Source: an uncultured Verrucomicrobia subdivision 3 bacterium (GTDB lineage Bacteria > Verrucomicrobiota > Verrucomicrobiia > Limisphaerales > UBA11358). From it: DNA of 48,936 nt. Positions 40,332-47,270 of this stretch are shown here, piece after piece; position 1 is the stretch's first letter; every line of letters begins with the position of its first letter. The translations under genes and the position numbers were made by a program. The notes below the pieces were generated by a model. It made no database searches, was not told the DNA's origin, and saw nothing but the letters and a program-made list of their open reading frames with translations. The DNA lies in the NCBI GenBank assembly GCA_903884535.1, contig CAISEZ010000151.1, positions 1-48,936 on the forward strand. Reading direction: 5' to 3'.

Positions 40332-40840
40332 GCGAAGAATTGCAAAATAAAGATAGTCACGACGAATTTCTGACGTTTAGCCGCATCACAAAACAAAATT
40401 GGCTGTGTCCAGACCGCAATCATTTCCCATTCGGAAGTTCAAAAGAAGAATGGGTGGAAGTGTTTTTAGAGACACGCTTGGAAGCCTCTGTGCCGCGAGA
40501 AATTATCCAGTTATTTGAGATCGCTCGCGGCAGCATGATTTACGGCTGGTTTTTTTATCCATTGGTTACGCAAGGATTAGAGCAATGCACTCGCATTGCT
40601 GAATTTGCCGCGCGCTCGCGTTGCCTGATGCTTTCACAAAAGCCCGGAAATTTTTTTGAGAATATAGAGACGCTGGCCGCAGCGGGTGTAATTTCAACCG
40701 CTGATGCTCCGCGCTGGCAGTCAATGCGCGGATTGCGAAACTCGCGTTCCCATTTGAAAAGCTTAATGCTGGTTGATCCCGGCCAAGCCGCTGGATATTT
40801 ACGCACGACGGCTGAATTGATAAACAAACTTTTTCCATGA
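40328..40840 (+). CDS. HEPN-like helical protein coupled to the type IIG gene
   Basis: The protein has 170 residues, mostly helical by eye. It starts at GTG within the GTGA overlap with the restriction gene. Residues 137-142 are RNSRSH after RGL, which fits the R-x(4-6)-H motif of HEPN domains, many of which are RNases of defence or toxin-antitoxin systems. The preceding segments FFYPLVTQGLEQCTRIAEFAA and LAAAGVISTADAPRWQSMRGL resemble the helices that precede the motif in HEPN families. The HEPN call is an inference from the motif and helix pattern. It could instead be an uncharacterised accessory subunit of the restriction enzyme. The next small frame overlaps its stop by ATGA. Confidence 0.6.
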   Translation: MSEELQNKDSHDEFLTFSRITKQNWLCPDRNHFPFGSSKEEWVEVFLETRLEASVPREIIQLFEIARGSMIYGWFFYPLVTQGLEQCTRIAEFAARSRCLMLSQKPGNFFENIETLAAAGVISTADAPRWQSMRGLRNSRSHLKSLMLVDPGQAAGYLRTTAELINKLFP

Positions 40841-40929
40841 ATTCCAATTTTAGCCTGTTATCTTTTTTATTCTCGGCACTCGCACCAATGATTTGCTTGG
40901 TGGTGGCCGTTAATCACCGCGCTAGATAA
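40837..40929 (+). CDS. 30-residue predicted single-span membrane peptide
   Basis: An ATG at 40837 overlaps the stop of the HEPN-like gene (ATGA) and opens 30 codons ending TAA at 40929. The peptide starts MNSNFSLLSFLFSALAPM, continues ICLVVAV and ends NHRAR. It is one hydrophobic helix with a positively charged C-terminus. The coupling and composition resemble small hydrophobic effector or toxin peptides, but short hydrophobic frames also arise by chance. There is no homology evidence. Confidence 0.4.
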   Translation: MNSNFSLLSFLFSALAPMICLVVAVNHRAR

Positions 40930-40952
40930 AAAATGCCGCGATGTGGAATTTT
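40928..40952. repeat. Hairpin direct repeat, copy 1
   Basis: This 25-base unit starts AAAAAATGCCGCG and ends GGAATTTT, and is matched at 41197-41221 with two C/T differences. AAAAT can pair with ATTTT and CCGC with GYGG around GAY. Both differences keep RNA pairing or lie in the loop. It directly follows the micropeptide stop. Confidence 0.6.
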
Positions 40953-40983
40953 GATAAAGTAATTTGCCGATGAAATTAAAAAA

Positions 40984-41187
40984 ATGATTATGAAAAATCC
41001 CCCCAAAAAACCGTGGCTAGTTTTGTGTAAAGACGGCAGGCATTGTTTTTCAAGTCAGGCACAGGTCGTGAAATTTATTGCTGAACGCAAAGGCAAGATT
41101 ATTGGGGTTATGTATGAGGAAAAATTGATTCCCAACGAAATTAAAATTTACAATGCAGGTTTGAAGCTTGCTGGATTAGCAAAATAG
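40984..41187 (+). CDS. Small hypothetical protein between hairpin repeats
   Basis: This small basic protein has 67 residues (65 if the second ATG at 40990 is used). PWLVLCKDGRHCFSSQAQV is followed by a helix, then a strand with IIGVMYEEK and a final short helix. No family is recognised and no clear ribosome site precedes it. The two 25-base hairpin repeats lie 32 bases before it and ten bases after it, so it may move as a small unit. It could be an antitoxin or DNA-mimic type protein, but nothing in the sequence shows this. Confidence 0.5.
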   Translation: MIMKNPPKKPWLVLCKDGRHCFSSQAQVVKFIAERKGKIIGVMYEEKLIPNEIKIYNAGLKLAGLAK

Positions 41188-41196
41188 GACGCTGCC

Positions 41197-41221
41197 AAAA
41201 AATGCCGCGACGCGGAATTTT
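41197..41221. repeat. Hairpin direct repeat, copy 2
   Basis: This is the second copy of the 40928-40952 unit. Its core CCGCGACGCGG is a perfect dyad, and the outer AAAAT and ATTTT arms can also pair across a G-A mismatch. It lies ten bases after the stop of the 67-residue gene and may serve as its terminator. Confidence 0.6.
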
Positions 41222-41331
41222 AATTCAACGCTTTGCGCGGTGCGGAGAATTACTGGCCTTTTTTTGTTAAATCTTGCTGTTCTGATTTTTTTATTCTAAT
41301 AACCAGCGTTCGGTAAATTATGTAATAAAAC

Positions 41332-41337
41332 TATAAT
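41332..41337 (+). promoter_or_regulatory. TATAAT -10 box before the structured leader
   Basis: A consensus TATAAT would place a transcript start near 41344, just before the first hairpin of the structured region at 41351. The expected -35 position (about 41309) reads TTCGGT, which is weak. Confidence 0.45.
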
Positions 41338-41350
41338 CCAAAAAATTTAG

Positions 41351-41479
41351 CGCAGCTTTGGCTGCGGTCTCACTGAAAAACCGCGAATTTTGATGTCGAG
41401 AGACCGTCCTGAGCGCGCCCCAACCGGGGCGCGGCTTGGCGTATCTCTCGACGGGCGCTTCGCGGTGCCTTCAGTGGGG
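41351..41479 (+). ncRNA. Candidate structured RNA or leader: nested four-helix element
   Basis: A 6-base hairpin (41351-41356 with 41361-41366, loop TTTG) is followed by a nested structure. Helix 1 is 41371-41377 with 41470-41476 and extends by G-T and C-G pairs outward to 41368/41479. Helix 2 is 41380-41387 with 41459-41466 (8 perfect). Helix 3 is 41395-41403 with 41444-41452 (9 perfect). Helix 4 is 41414-41421 with 41426-41433 (8 perfect, loop AACC). In total 32 perfect Watson-Crick pairs lie in one register. A TATAAT box lies upstream and a lipoprotein gene begins at 41541, after another hairpin at 41518-41534. It may be a 5' leader, a separate RNA, or a palindromic mobile repeat. Confidence 0.5.
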
Positions 41480-41540
41480 TGCGTTAGGTTCGCGCCCTTT
41501 GTGTTCCGTAGCGGAGTTGTGCTAGAAAAGCACAAATTCC

Positions 41541-41861
41541 ATGAAATTGTTTTTATTGGCGGGACTATTAATTCTCACGGGATGCGCCTCACAGCAGCAC
41601 GTCATTACGGGACACGCGCGACCTATGATCTCGCCCGAAGCCGTAAAAGTATATTCCGTTGCGCCTGATAAATCGGAAATTATCGGCACCGTATCCTGCA
41701 ACGTGCCGAGCGGATTTTCGCACTATCTCACGCACCCGGAAGTCGGGATGCTAAAAAATGAAGCCGCGCAGCTTGGCGCAAATGGTCTTGTGGTTGGCGA
41801 AGGGAGAGTCGTTATTTTCACCGGCTACCAAGTTTCCGGCCTTGCTATCTACGTCCCATGA
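41541..41861 (+). CDS. Small lipoprotein, first of a tandem pair
   Basis: The protein has 106 residues with a type II signal peptide: KLFLLAGLLILTGC, lipidated Cys15. The mature part (HVITGHARPMISPEAVKVYS, then LGANGLVVGEG) is about the same as its neighbour in length and pattern. The family looks like the short lipoproteins that bear an ARPAIS-x-VKVY strand and a LGANGV-V strand; their function is unknown to me. A short hairpin (41518-41534) lies directly before the start codon and may limit translation. The stop overlaps the next start by ATGA. Confidence 0.75.
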   Translation: MKLFLLAGLLILTGCASQQHVITGHARPMISPEAVKVYSVAPDKSEIIGTVSCNVPSGFSHYLTHPEVGMLKNEAAQLGANGLVVGEGRVVIFTGYQVSGLAIYVP

Positions 41862-42178
41862 AAAACATTTTATTTGCCGCCGTTTTAATTCTCACTGGTT
41901 GCGCGACCGGTTCGCATATTCTTACCGGCACGGCTCGCCCGGCAATTGCCGCCGACGGTGTGAAAATATATTCCACCATGCCCGCAAACGCCCAAGTCAT
42001 TGGCCTTGTAAATTCTGAAAATGGTTTTCGCTATAAACAGCCCGGAATGAATTCAGTTACCGAGAAAATCAAAGCAGAGGCGGGAAAAATTGGCGCAAAC
42101 GGCGTGGTTATTGACCAGCAGCAAAATAATGCTTGGACGGGCGCGACAATTTCAGGCACAGCCATTTTTATTCCTTAA
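41858..42178 (+). CDS. Small lipoprotein, second of a tandem pair
   Basis: The protein has 106 residues and lipidated Cys15 (LFAAVLILTGC). It aligns end to end with the preceding lipoprotein: HILTGTARPAIAADGVKIYS matches HVITGHARP-type sequence, and KIGANGVVID matches QLGANGLVV. The two are therefore paralogues from a tandem duplication, translated in a coupled way through ATGA. Their place on a defence-bearing element suggests a cell-surface role such as exclusion, but this is speculation. Confidence 0.75.
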   Translation: MKNILFAAVLILTGCATGSHILTGTARPAIAADGVKIYSTMPANAQVIGLVNSENGFRYKQPGMNSVTEKIKAEAGKIGANGVVIDQQQNNAWTGATISGTAIFIP

Positions 42179-42326
42179 TGATTTAATAATTCCCCACAAA
42201 TAATTCAAATTCGCGCAATTCATGGGCATTTGAATTTATTTCCTGAATATCGGATTTAATTTGGAATTTAATTGGCGGGGTTTTTCTTTTGGCTCTTAAC
42301 GCTTGGCTTCAACTGGAGCGGAGTTG

Positions 42327-42375
42327 AAAACAAGTGTCCGAGATGTCCGCGCGGACACTTCGGACACTTGTTTTT
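42327..42375. terminator. Long bidirectional hairpin terminator
   Basis: The outer stem has 15 perfect bases (42327-42341 with 42360-42374). Inside it is a 14-base palindrome TGTCCGCGCGGACA (42344-42357). AAAA on one side and TTTTT on the other serve both strands. It separates the plus-strand lipoproteins from the minus-strand replication operon. AGTGTCCG-type motifs repeat within it. Confidence 0.9.
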
Positions 42376-42411
42376 CATACCGGAAAATCAAAAATGCTTT
42401 CAAAAGCCAGT

Positions 42412-43941
42412 TCAACAGGGTTGCGCTTCATTTTCACCAAGCAGCCGCAAGCCCTTCCAGCCGCGTTGATTCTTTTTGCCGTCCGTGCCCGTGATGTCGT
42501 TCCGGCTCGACACGCGGAAAAGACGTTGCGCCACCTCCAGACAATCGCGCCCGAATAGATTCCGGCTTAACGCCGTCCATCCCCGATCCATGCAGAATTC
42601 AGAGTAAGCCGTGAACGTGTCGGTTACGCTCATTCCTTTGGCGTTGGTGTCGCCAAGGCAACGCTCGCGGAAAAACACGTCAACCGAATCGCTTTCCAGC
42701 AACAATTCGTCAACGCGGTCCTTTTGACTAGGCGATAAGGCAAGCTGCCAGTTTGCGGAGCGGAGCGCGTAAAGCCCGTCGAGCATCCAATTCAACACGC
42801 CGGACGATTCCTCTGCCAAAATGTATTTGTCGAGGTCTGGAATGGCATTGGCTGGCTTTGGTTTGGTGTAGGCAATGATTTTAAGGCGGCGTTGCCACGC
42901 GGCAACGTCGCCTTCAAGGTGAACCACCAGCCGCGAATTGCTGGTGACGATGATGTTAAATTCACAAACGAGCGACGGCGCGGACATGCTGCCTTTAAGT
43001 TCAACCGTTATCGGATCACCGCCCGTCAAACTTTTCAGGATGGAGGCGTTTTGGTTGCTCAAAAAATTCGCGGGAACATCCGCGCCATAAAGCAACCTGC
43101 GGTCAATCAAGCGGCCAATCTCAAACCGCTGGTTTAGCTGCTCGGTTCGCAAACTACCGATGTTCGCTTCGCCGATGATGTCTTTCAGGATGCGAATAAA
43201 GGTGCCTTTGCCCGCGCCTGCCGTGCCGCTCAAAATCAGCATCGCCTGCGAGATGTTCCGACCAACCAGCGCAAGGCCGCACCAGCGTTGCAAAAGGCCG
43301 ATGTCGTCCAAGTCGAGCGAGTTGCCTAAAAGGACATTTTCAAAGGTTGAACACTTCGCGCCGGGAATGAAGTCCACCGCCAGTTTGTTTCGGAAATGAT
43401 ATTTTGGCGAAAAGGGCAGCAACGTGCGGTCATGGATTCGCAAAACACCATTGCCAACGGGCAACAATTCTTCCATGCCACCGCTGAAAAAACCATCCGG
43501 CACGGCGTTAAGGGATTTTGCCCGCCTCACTGCGCCCGCCAGCGCGGATGAATCCCGCTGCGAAAATTCCAGCGCGTCCACGTCGCAATCAGCTTTGCAA
43601 GCACGGGCGCAAGACAGCAGCAAGGCCGAAAGTCGCGCGGAAATGTCATCATCACTCGCCAGCGTGTAAATCCCGCGTTCGGGTGCATAGGTGTAAAATC
43701 GGCTTTCGCCGCGCAAATAGACCGTGGGCGTGTCGGGCGTTGCCTCCCTGCCCAAAGTCGCGGCCATGAAGCTTTCGTTAAGGTCGCTGGCCTTCGTGCG
43801 GTTATTCTTGGCCTGCAAAGAAACGGGTTCGCCGTGGATGTCTGCCAGTCCGGGAAACTTTTTCTTAAACCAATCGTTCGGCGTTATAGCTTCGGCGGCG
43901 TTAGCGTCATCCGCTTTCGCCTGCGATGCGTTGGTATTCAT
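42412..43941 (-). CDS. P4/D5-type phage or plasmid helicase (primase C-terminal type)
   Basis: This 509-residue protein has a D5-type N-terminal domain (PVGNGVLRIHDRTLLPFSP) and a superfamily 3 helicase core with Walker A GTAGAGKGT (239-247). Later come RRLLYGADVP and the motif-C-like FNIIVTSNSRL, and a C-terminal winged-helix-like part. No TOPRIM or prim-pol domain is evident, so it is probably the replicative helicase, with priming supplied elsewhere. Such proteins are marks of satellites (P4-like) and small integrative elements that replicate after excision. Its ATG overlaps the stop of the upstream GIY-YIG gene. Confidence 0.85.
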   Translation of the reverse strand: MNTNASQAKADDANAAEAITPNDWFKKKFPGLADIHGEPVSLQAKNNRTKASDLNESFMAATLGREATPDTPTVYLRGESRFYTYAPERGIYTLASDDDISARLSALLLSCARACKADCDVDALEFSQRDSSALAGAVRRAKSLNAVPDGFFSGGMEELLPVGNGVLRIHDRTLLPFSPKYHFRNKLAVDFIPGAKCSTFENVLLGNSLDLDDIGLLQRWCGLALVGRNISQAMLILSGTAGAGKGTFIRILKDIIGEANIGSLRTEQLNQRFEIGRLIDRRLLYGADVPANFLSNQNASILKSLTGGDPITVELKGSMSAPSLVCEFNIIVTSNSRLVVHLEGDVAAWQRRLKIIAYTKPKPANAIPDLDKYILAEESSGVLNWMLDGLYALRSANWQLALSPSQKDRVDELLLESDSVDVFFRERCLGDTNAKGMSVTDTFTAYSEFCMDRGWTALSRNLFGRDCLEVAQRLFRVSSRNDITGTDGKKNQRGWKGLRLLGENEAQPC

Positions 43942-44294
43942 TCGGCGTCAGGGTTGGCGGCGATATTTAATTTCGGGCGGAATTCTTCAATCATGGAATT
44001 CTGCAAATTCAGCGCGCGATTAGCAGGACAACGCACAATCGCAACTTCCACCTTTGACTCGGCAAATGTTGCGCCTGCGGTTTTGCCAGTCCATCGCTGG
44101 AAATGCCGAAGCAATGTTGTGTAGAGTCTGCCGGTGTGCGATTCGCCGATATACAGAACTTCCGCCATTTCCAAAAATTTGATTATTGGATGGGCTTTTT
44201 CGCGGATGACATACACGCCGGATTTGCCTTTCAATTCTTTTACCCATTCGGCGATCTGGCGACCTGCTTTGACGTTACGAAATTCGAGCGGCAT
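43938..44294 (-). CDS. GIY-YIG nuclease-domain protein
   Basis: This 118-residue protein is a nearly bare GIY-YIG domain. GVYVIRE and EVLYIGES supply the GIY and YIG strands. GRLYTTLLRHFQRW holds the helix with the conserved Arg, NSMIEEF holds the catalytic Glu, and RPKLNIAA closes the fold. The domain is used by homing and repair endonucleases. Here it sits between an HTH gene and the helicase gene of the element and may act in its mobility or in competition with other DNA. The stop overlaps the helicase start. Confidence 0.75.
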   Translation of the reverse strand: MPLEFRNVKAGRQIAEWVKELKGKSGVYVIREKAHPIIKFLEMAEVLYIGESHTGRLYTTLLRHFQRWTGKTAGATFAESKVEVAIVRCPANRALNLQNSMIEEFRPKLNIAANPDAE

Positions 44295-44312
44295 AAATTT
44301 ATTTCGTAAGTA

Positions 44313-44582
44313 TTAAGCGGTGGCGGTTGACTCTTTAAGGAATCGTTCAATTTCCGTGAGCGGAATGACTTTGTTTCGGACGGCGTCCGACGCGCGGAGC
44401 TTGCCGCGTTGCAATAGCCGATGAACGGTAATGTAAGAGACGCCGATAATTGCCGCCGTCTCACGCATGGTATAGGCGAGACGGGGCAGGGGGGCGGTGT
44501 TTGGGGTTTCGTTATGCGTCGCTGTGGCCTTGCTTTCGCTGGCCTCTGCGCGCCCGGTGCTGGTGTTTAATGGTGTAACCAT
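44313..44582 (-). CDS. HTH_17/excisionase-like DNA-binding protein
   Basis: The protein has 89 residues. The N-terminal half is low-complexity (Thr/Ala/Glu-rich). The C-terminal half (MRETAAIIGVSYITVHRLL, then RGKLRAS and VIPLTEIERFL) is a MerR-like winged helix typical of excisionases and element regulators. The ATG at 44582 was chosen because the longer open frame lies within the previous gene. It probably directs excision and controls the replication operon. Confidence 0.8.
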   Translation of the reverse strand: MVTPLNTSTGRAEASESKATATHNETPNTAPLPRLAYTMRETAAIIGVSYITVHRLLQRGKLRASDAVRNKVIPLTEIERFLKESTATA

Positions 44583-44625
44583 ACCTAAACACTGACACGC
44601 ACATTTGCGAAGATATAGCGGGGTG

Positions 44626-45411
44626 CTAAATTGGCGGCAATACGGATTCTGCTTTTCCGTCAAATACGGATTCGTCGGAAACGGAACGTCCGGTTTCTGA
44701 TTTCTTCGGTCTTCCCGGCGCTCGGTAGCGTAATCCAACTTTTCTAAAAATGGCTCTGACTTCACTGGAATCTATATTTCCTGTGATGATTTTGTTCGAG
44801 TGCAGCCATCGTTCAGCTTCCGCTTGACTGCTGAATTTTTCAAACACCCTCCATGCACCGGCAATAACATAATAAATCGGCGCGCGTCTCACCATTTTGA
44901 GATATTCAGGATTATTCATTTTTTCCAGAATTTTTTCACCGCGCGCGCGTCCATTGTAAAACATGGCCGTCTTTTCTGGCGTCTCTGCACGGGCGGCTTT
45001 TTCCAAAAGATCAAAAAGCGGCTTTGCGATAGTCATTATGGAATTTCCCATTTCAGCAGAAGGAAATTGAATTTGTTTTTCTGAATAAATTTCAATTATT
45101 CTCGAAGCCACGCCCAAATCTTCAAGGGATTCATTTATATTTAATTCCTTACCAAAATAGTTTTTCCAGAAAAGTTTTGATGCTGATTTTGAAAATTCAG
45201 GGATTGTTAATCCGATTTCCCCAATAAATCCGAAAATTAACCCCGCAATCGCTTCGTGTTGTTCGGGTGAAATACCCATTTCTCCAAAAACTTGTGCGTA
45301 GGTTTTCCCCTCAAATTCCTTTAGAAAAGCCGGAATTCCATCAGCGGGATTTATTTGTTTTGGCAGCGCGAATGCGGCCTTTTTTATTTTGCTAGGTGCT
45401 TTTATTTTCAT
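44626..45411 (-). CDS. Hypothetical protein with AT-hook-like tail
   Basis: The 261-residue protein is basic at both ends. It is helical in the middle (FLKEFEGKTYAQVFGEM, IAGLIFGFIGEIGLTIPEF) and lacks any family I recognise. Near the C-terminus, YRAPGRPKKSE holds the GRP core flanked by basic residues of an AT-hook, so minor-groove DNA binding is possible. The composition is more AT-rich than the flanking chromosome. The ATG at 45411 overlaps the end of the integrase gene by 20 bases, which ties it to that transcript. Confidence 0.65.
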   Translation of the reverse strand: MKIKAPSKIKKAAFALPKQINPADGIPAFLKEFEGKTYAQVFGEMGISPEQHEAIAGLIFGFIGEIGLTIPEFSKSASKLFWKNYFGKELNINESLEDLGVASRIIEIYSEKQIQFPSAEMGNSIMTIAKPLFDLLEKAARAETPEKTAMFYNGRARGEKILEKMNNPEYLKMVRRAPIYYVIAGAWRVFEKFSSQAEAERWLHSNKIITGNIDSSEVRAIFRKVGLRYRAPGRPKKSETGRSVSDESVFDGKAESVLPPI

Positions 45412-46567
45412 TGATCGGCAGCGTTTCAGTCCCAAAAGTTACTTTTTGCGCCATAGCTTGTGAGTGTTCACGTCGCAAATGTCCATATATTTTCAACGCC
45501 AACATTCCGCCGTCACTGTGTCCAAGCCAGCGGGCAACCGTAGGAATATCAATTCCACTTTCAACGCAACGCGTCGCAAAAAGGTGTCGCAACGAATGGT
45601 GAGTCAACCGGGCGCAGCCGACGATCTTGCACGCCCTTGTCAGCGCGCCCTGACATTCAGACACCTTGCAAATTCTGTCACCCGGTTGAGGTTGCTGTTT
45701 CACACGTAGGCGTTCAAGCAACTGGCGCAAGGCGGCAATCATAGGAACCACCCGCGCCAACGCCGTGCCGCTAGTTATGCGGCGTTTTACCGAATGGACG
45801 GTGATTTCGTTTTTATCCCAATTTACGTCTTGCCACAGGGCTTGTTTCATCTCGGCAACCCGGCAGCCGGTGAATGACAGAAAACGAACCAAATCGGCGC
45901 AATCTTTGGCTTGTGCCGCGCCGGACGTTTCAATTTCAACCAAAAGCCGGTCAAATTCATCGGACGTTGGTAGCTCCAGCGGTTTGGAACGAATTCCAAG
46001 CCGTTTGATTTTGTATCCCCAATTTGCATCCCTGCCCAGACCCGCCAGCGTGAAAACTTGGCGTAATACGTTCAAGGAATTGTTGAAAAATTGTGGTGCG
46101 TATTTTTCCGCGTAGCGGGATGCCCAATCGCGGACATCTTGTTCCTTGATCGTGTCCACTTTGAGTTGATCCAAACCCGGCCAAGATTTGAGGATGCAGG
46201 CAATGCAGCGGAGACGATAAACCTTGCTCAATTCCGCCAGTGTGTGATCGGAGTTGGTTTGACGTTCAAATTGCAGCCGTCCATCGGCAAACGAGCCAAC
46301 AACCGCCTTTGGCTTTCGCATTTCCTTTAGTTTGTCCGGCAAGCGGAGTTTTGCCTTGGTAAATACGTCCGTATCAAGTGCAATACGAACCGGCTTGCCT
46401 TTGACTTTGCAACGTGCGTAATATGTCCCTGCAACGACGTATTGAAGCAGATTTGGAACCTTCGGAAACGATCTCCATTTACCATCTGCGGATAAACTGT
46501 CGGTGCGGTTGGTGTTTGGGATGCTTTTAGCACCCTCGGTTGCGGTCTCGGTAAAGTCTGCTTTCAT
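45392..46567 (-). CDS. int: Tyrosine recombinase (integrase) of the element
   Basis: The protein has 391 residues. The catalytic domain is complete: Arg236 in TGCRVAEM, His324 and Arg327 in HHSLRHLF, His350 in WLGHSD and nucleophile Tyr361 in KIYGHL. A basic SVKRR near 260 probably holds the Lys. The core-binding domain lies at about 105-190; the N-terminal roughly 60 residues (WRSFPKVPNLLQ, YYARCKVKGKPVR) form an arm-binding-type domain. The ATG at 46567 is 89 bases from the tRNA, and the gene faces away from it. The 25-base repeat lies in its 5' region, as arm sites often do. Confidence 0.95.
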   Translation of the reverse strand: MKADFTETATEGAKSIPNTNRTDSLSADGKWRSFPKVPNLLQYVVAGTYYARCKVKGKPVRIALDTDVFTKAKLRLPDKLKEMRKPKAVVGSFADGRLQFERQTNSDHTLAELSKVYRLRCIACILKSWPGLDQLKVDTIKEQDVRDWASRYAEKYAPQFFNNSLNVLRQVFTLAGLGRDANWGYKIKRLGIRSKPLELPTSDEFDRLLVEIETSGAAQAKDCADLVRFLSFTGCRVAEMKQALWQDVNWDKNEITVHSVKRRITSGTALARVVPMIAALRQLLERLRVKQQPQPGDRICKVSECQGALTRACKIVGCARLTHHSLRHLFATRCVESGIDIPTVARWLGHSDGGMLALKIYGHLRREHSQAMAQKVTFGTETLPINENKST

Positions 46568-46581
46568 CAAAAAGACTCTAC

Positions 46582-46606
46582 GGGATACAATGGAGGGATG
46601 CAATGG
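46582..46606 (+). repeat. 25-base att-arm repeat, right copy
   Basis: It is identical to 37232-37256. It lies between the integrase start and the tRNA, 49 bases before the tRNA. Its TACAAT (46586-46591) could be the -10 of a promoter reading into tRNA-Phe, with TTTCAT at 46562-46567 as a weak -35. Confidence 0.7.
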
Positions 46607-46655
46607 AAATGAAAAAGCATCAAAAACCAAACAAACGCCAATGTTTGCAATGGTC

Positions 46656-46731
<76 letters not shown>

Positions 46732-47270
46732 CTTCACTTGTGGTCAATAGAATCAATGCTTTTGTGAAAACAGAGCGTTGAAACTGGCGAAAGTAAGACA
46801 TGGAGTAAGACACGGGCGTCGCTTTTTCTTTGGTGAACTTCGCGGGATGAATTCACATTTCCGCTTTGATTTGATTGGCTGAAATCAGGGTGGATTGCTA
46901 GGCAATGGCGTCTAAACGTCGCGCTACGGGCTTTTACGGTAAGCGGCGGGGCATTGTGGCGGGGCAGGGTGAAACTGAAAATGACCCCATACCCCCTTTT
47001 ATTATTCATGCCGTCTCTGTCAACGCGCCTCCTGCTAAAAAAATTCCTGTCCCGGTATTGCGCCAATCCAAACCTTTACATCTGTAAATGTCGCCGCTTT
47101 GGTCGTCATTCCGAAAACGCAAGCGGCTTACGTCCCACCCGCCAAAAAATCTTCGCGCCGAATCTGGCGACGTCTGGCAGCTTTTTTGCAACGCCCAGCC
47201 AAAAAAATTCCAGCCAGCCTATTAGCGAAACGCGAAGGGCAGCCCAAAAAAAATTCCAGCCGGTAAAAAA
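46732..47270. other. Region without a recognised gene after tRNA-Phe
   Basis: About 540 bases lack a convincing gene; the open frames on both strands have no protein-like features. Near the right end two similar 19-21-base units (47196-47216 and 47240-47260, AGCC, a run of A, TTCCAGCC) form a short direct repeat. This may be decayed sequence from earlier integrations at the tRNA. Confidence 0.4.

Noticed and set aside
41484..41490. GTTAGGT after the structured region fits the GTTRRRY box of integron attC sites
   Set aside because: No matching RYYYAAC box closes the other side of the palindrome and the helices do not pair through it. No integron integrase is in the window; the recombinase at 45392 is of the tRNA-targeting type.
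46734..47066. Open frame of 110 codons on the minus strand after tRNA-Phe
   Set aside because: It has no domain, no ribosome site and no coupling to neighbours, and its composition looks random. Treated as non-coding.
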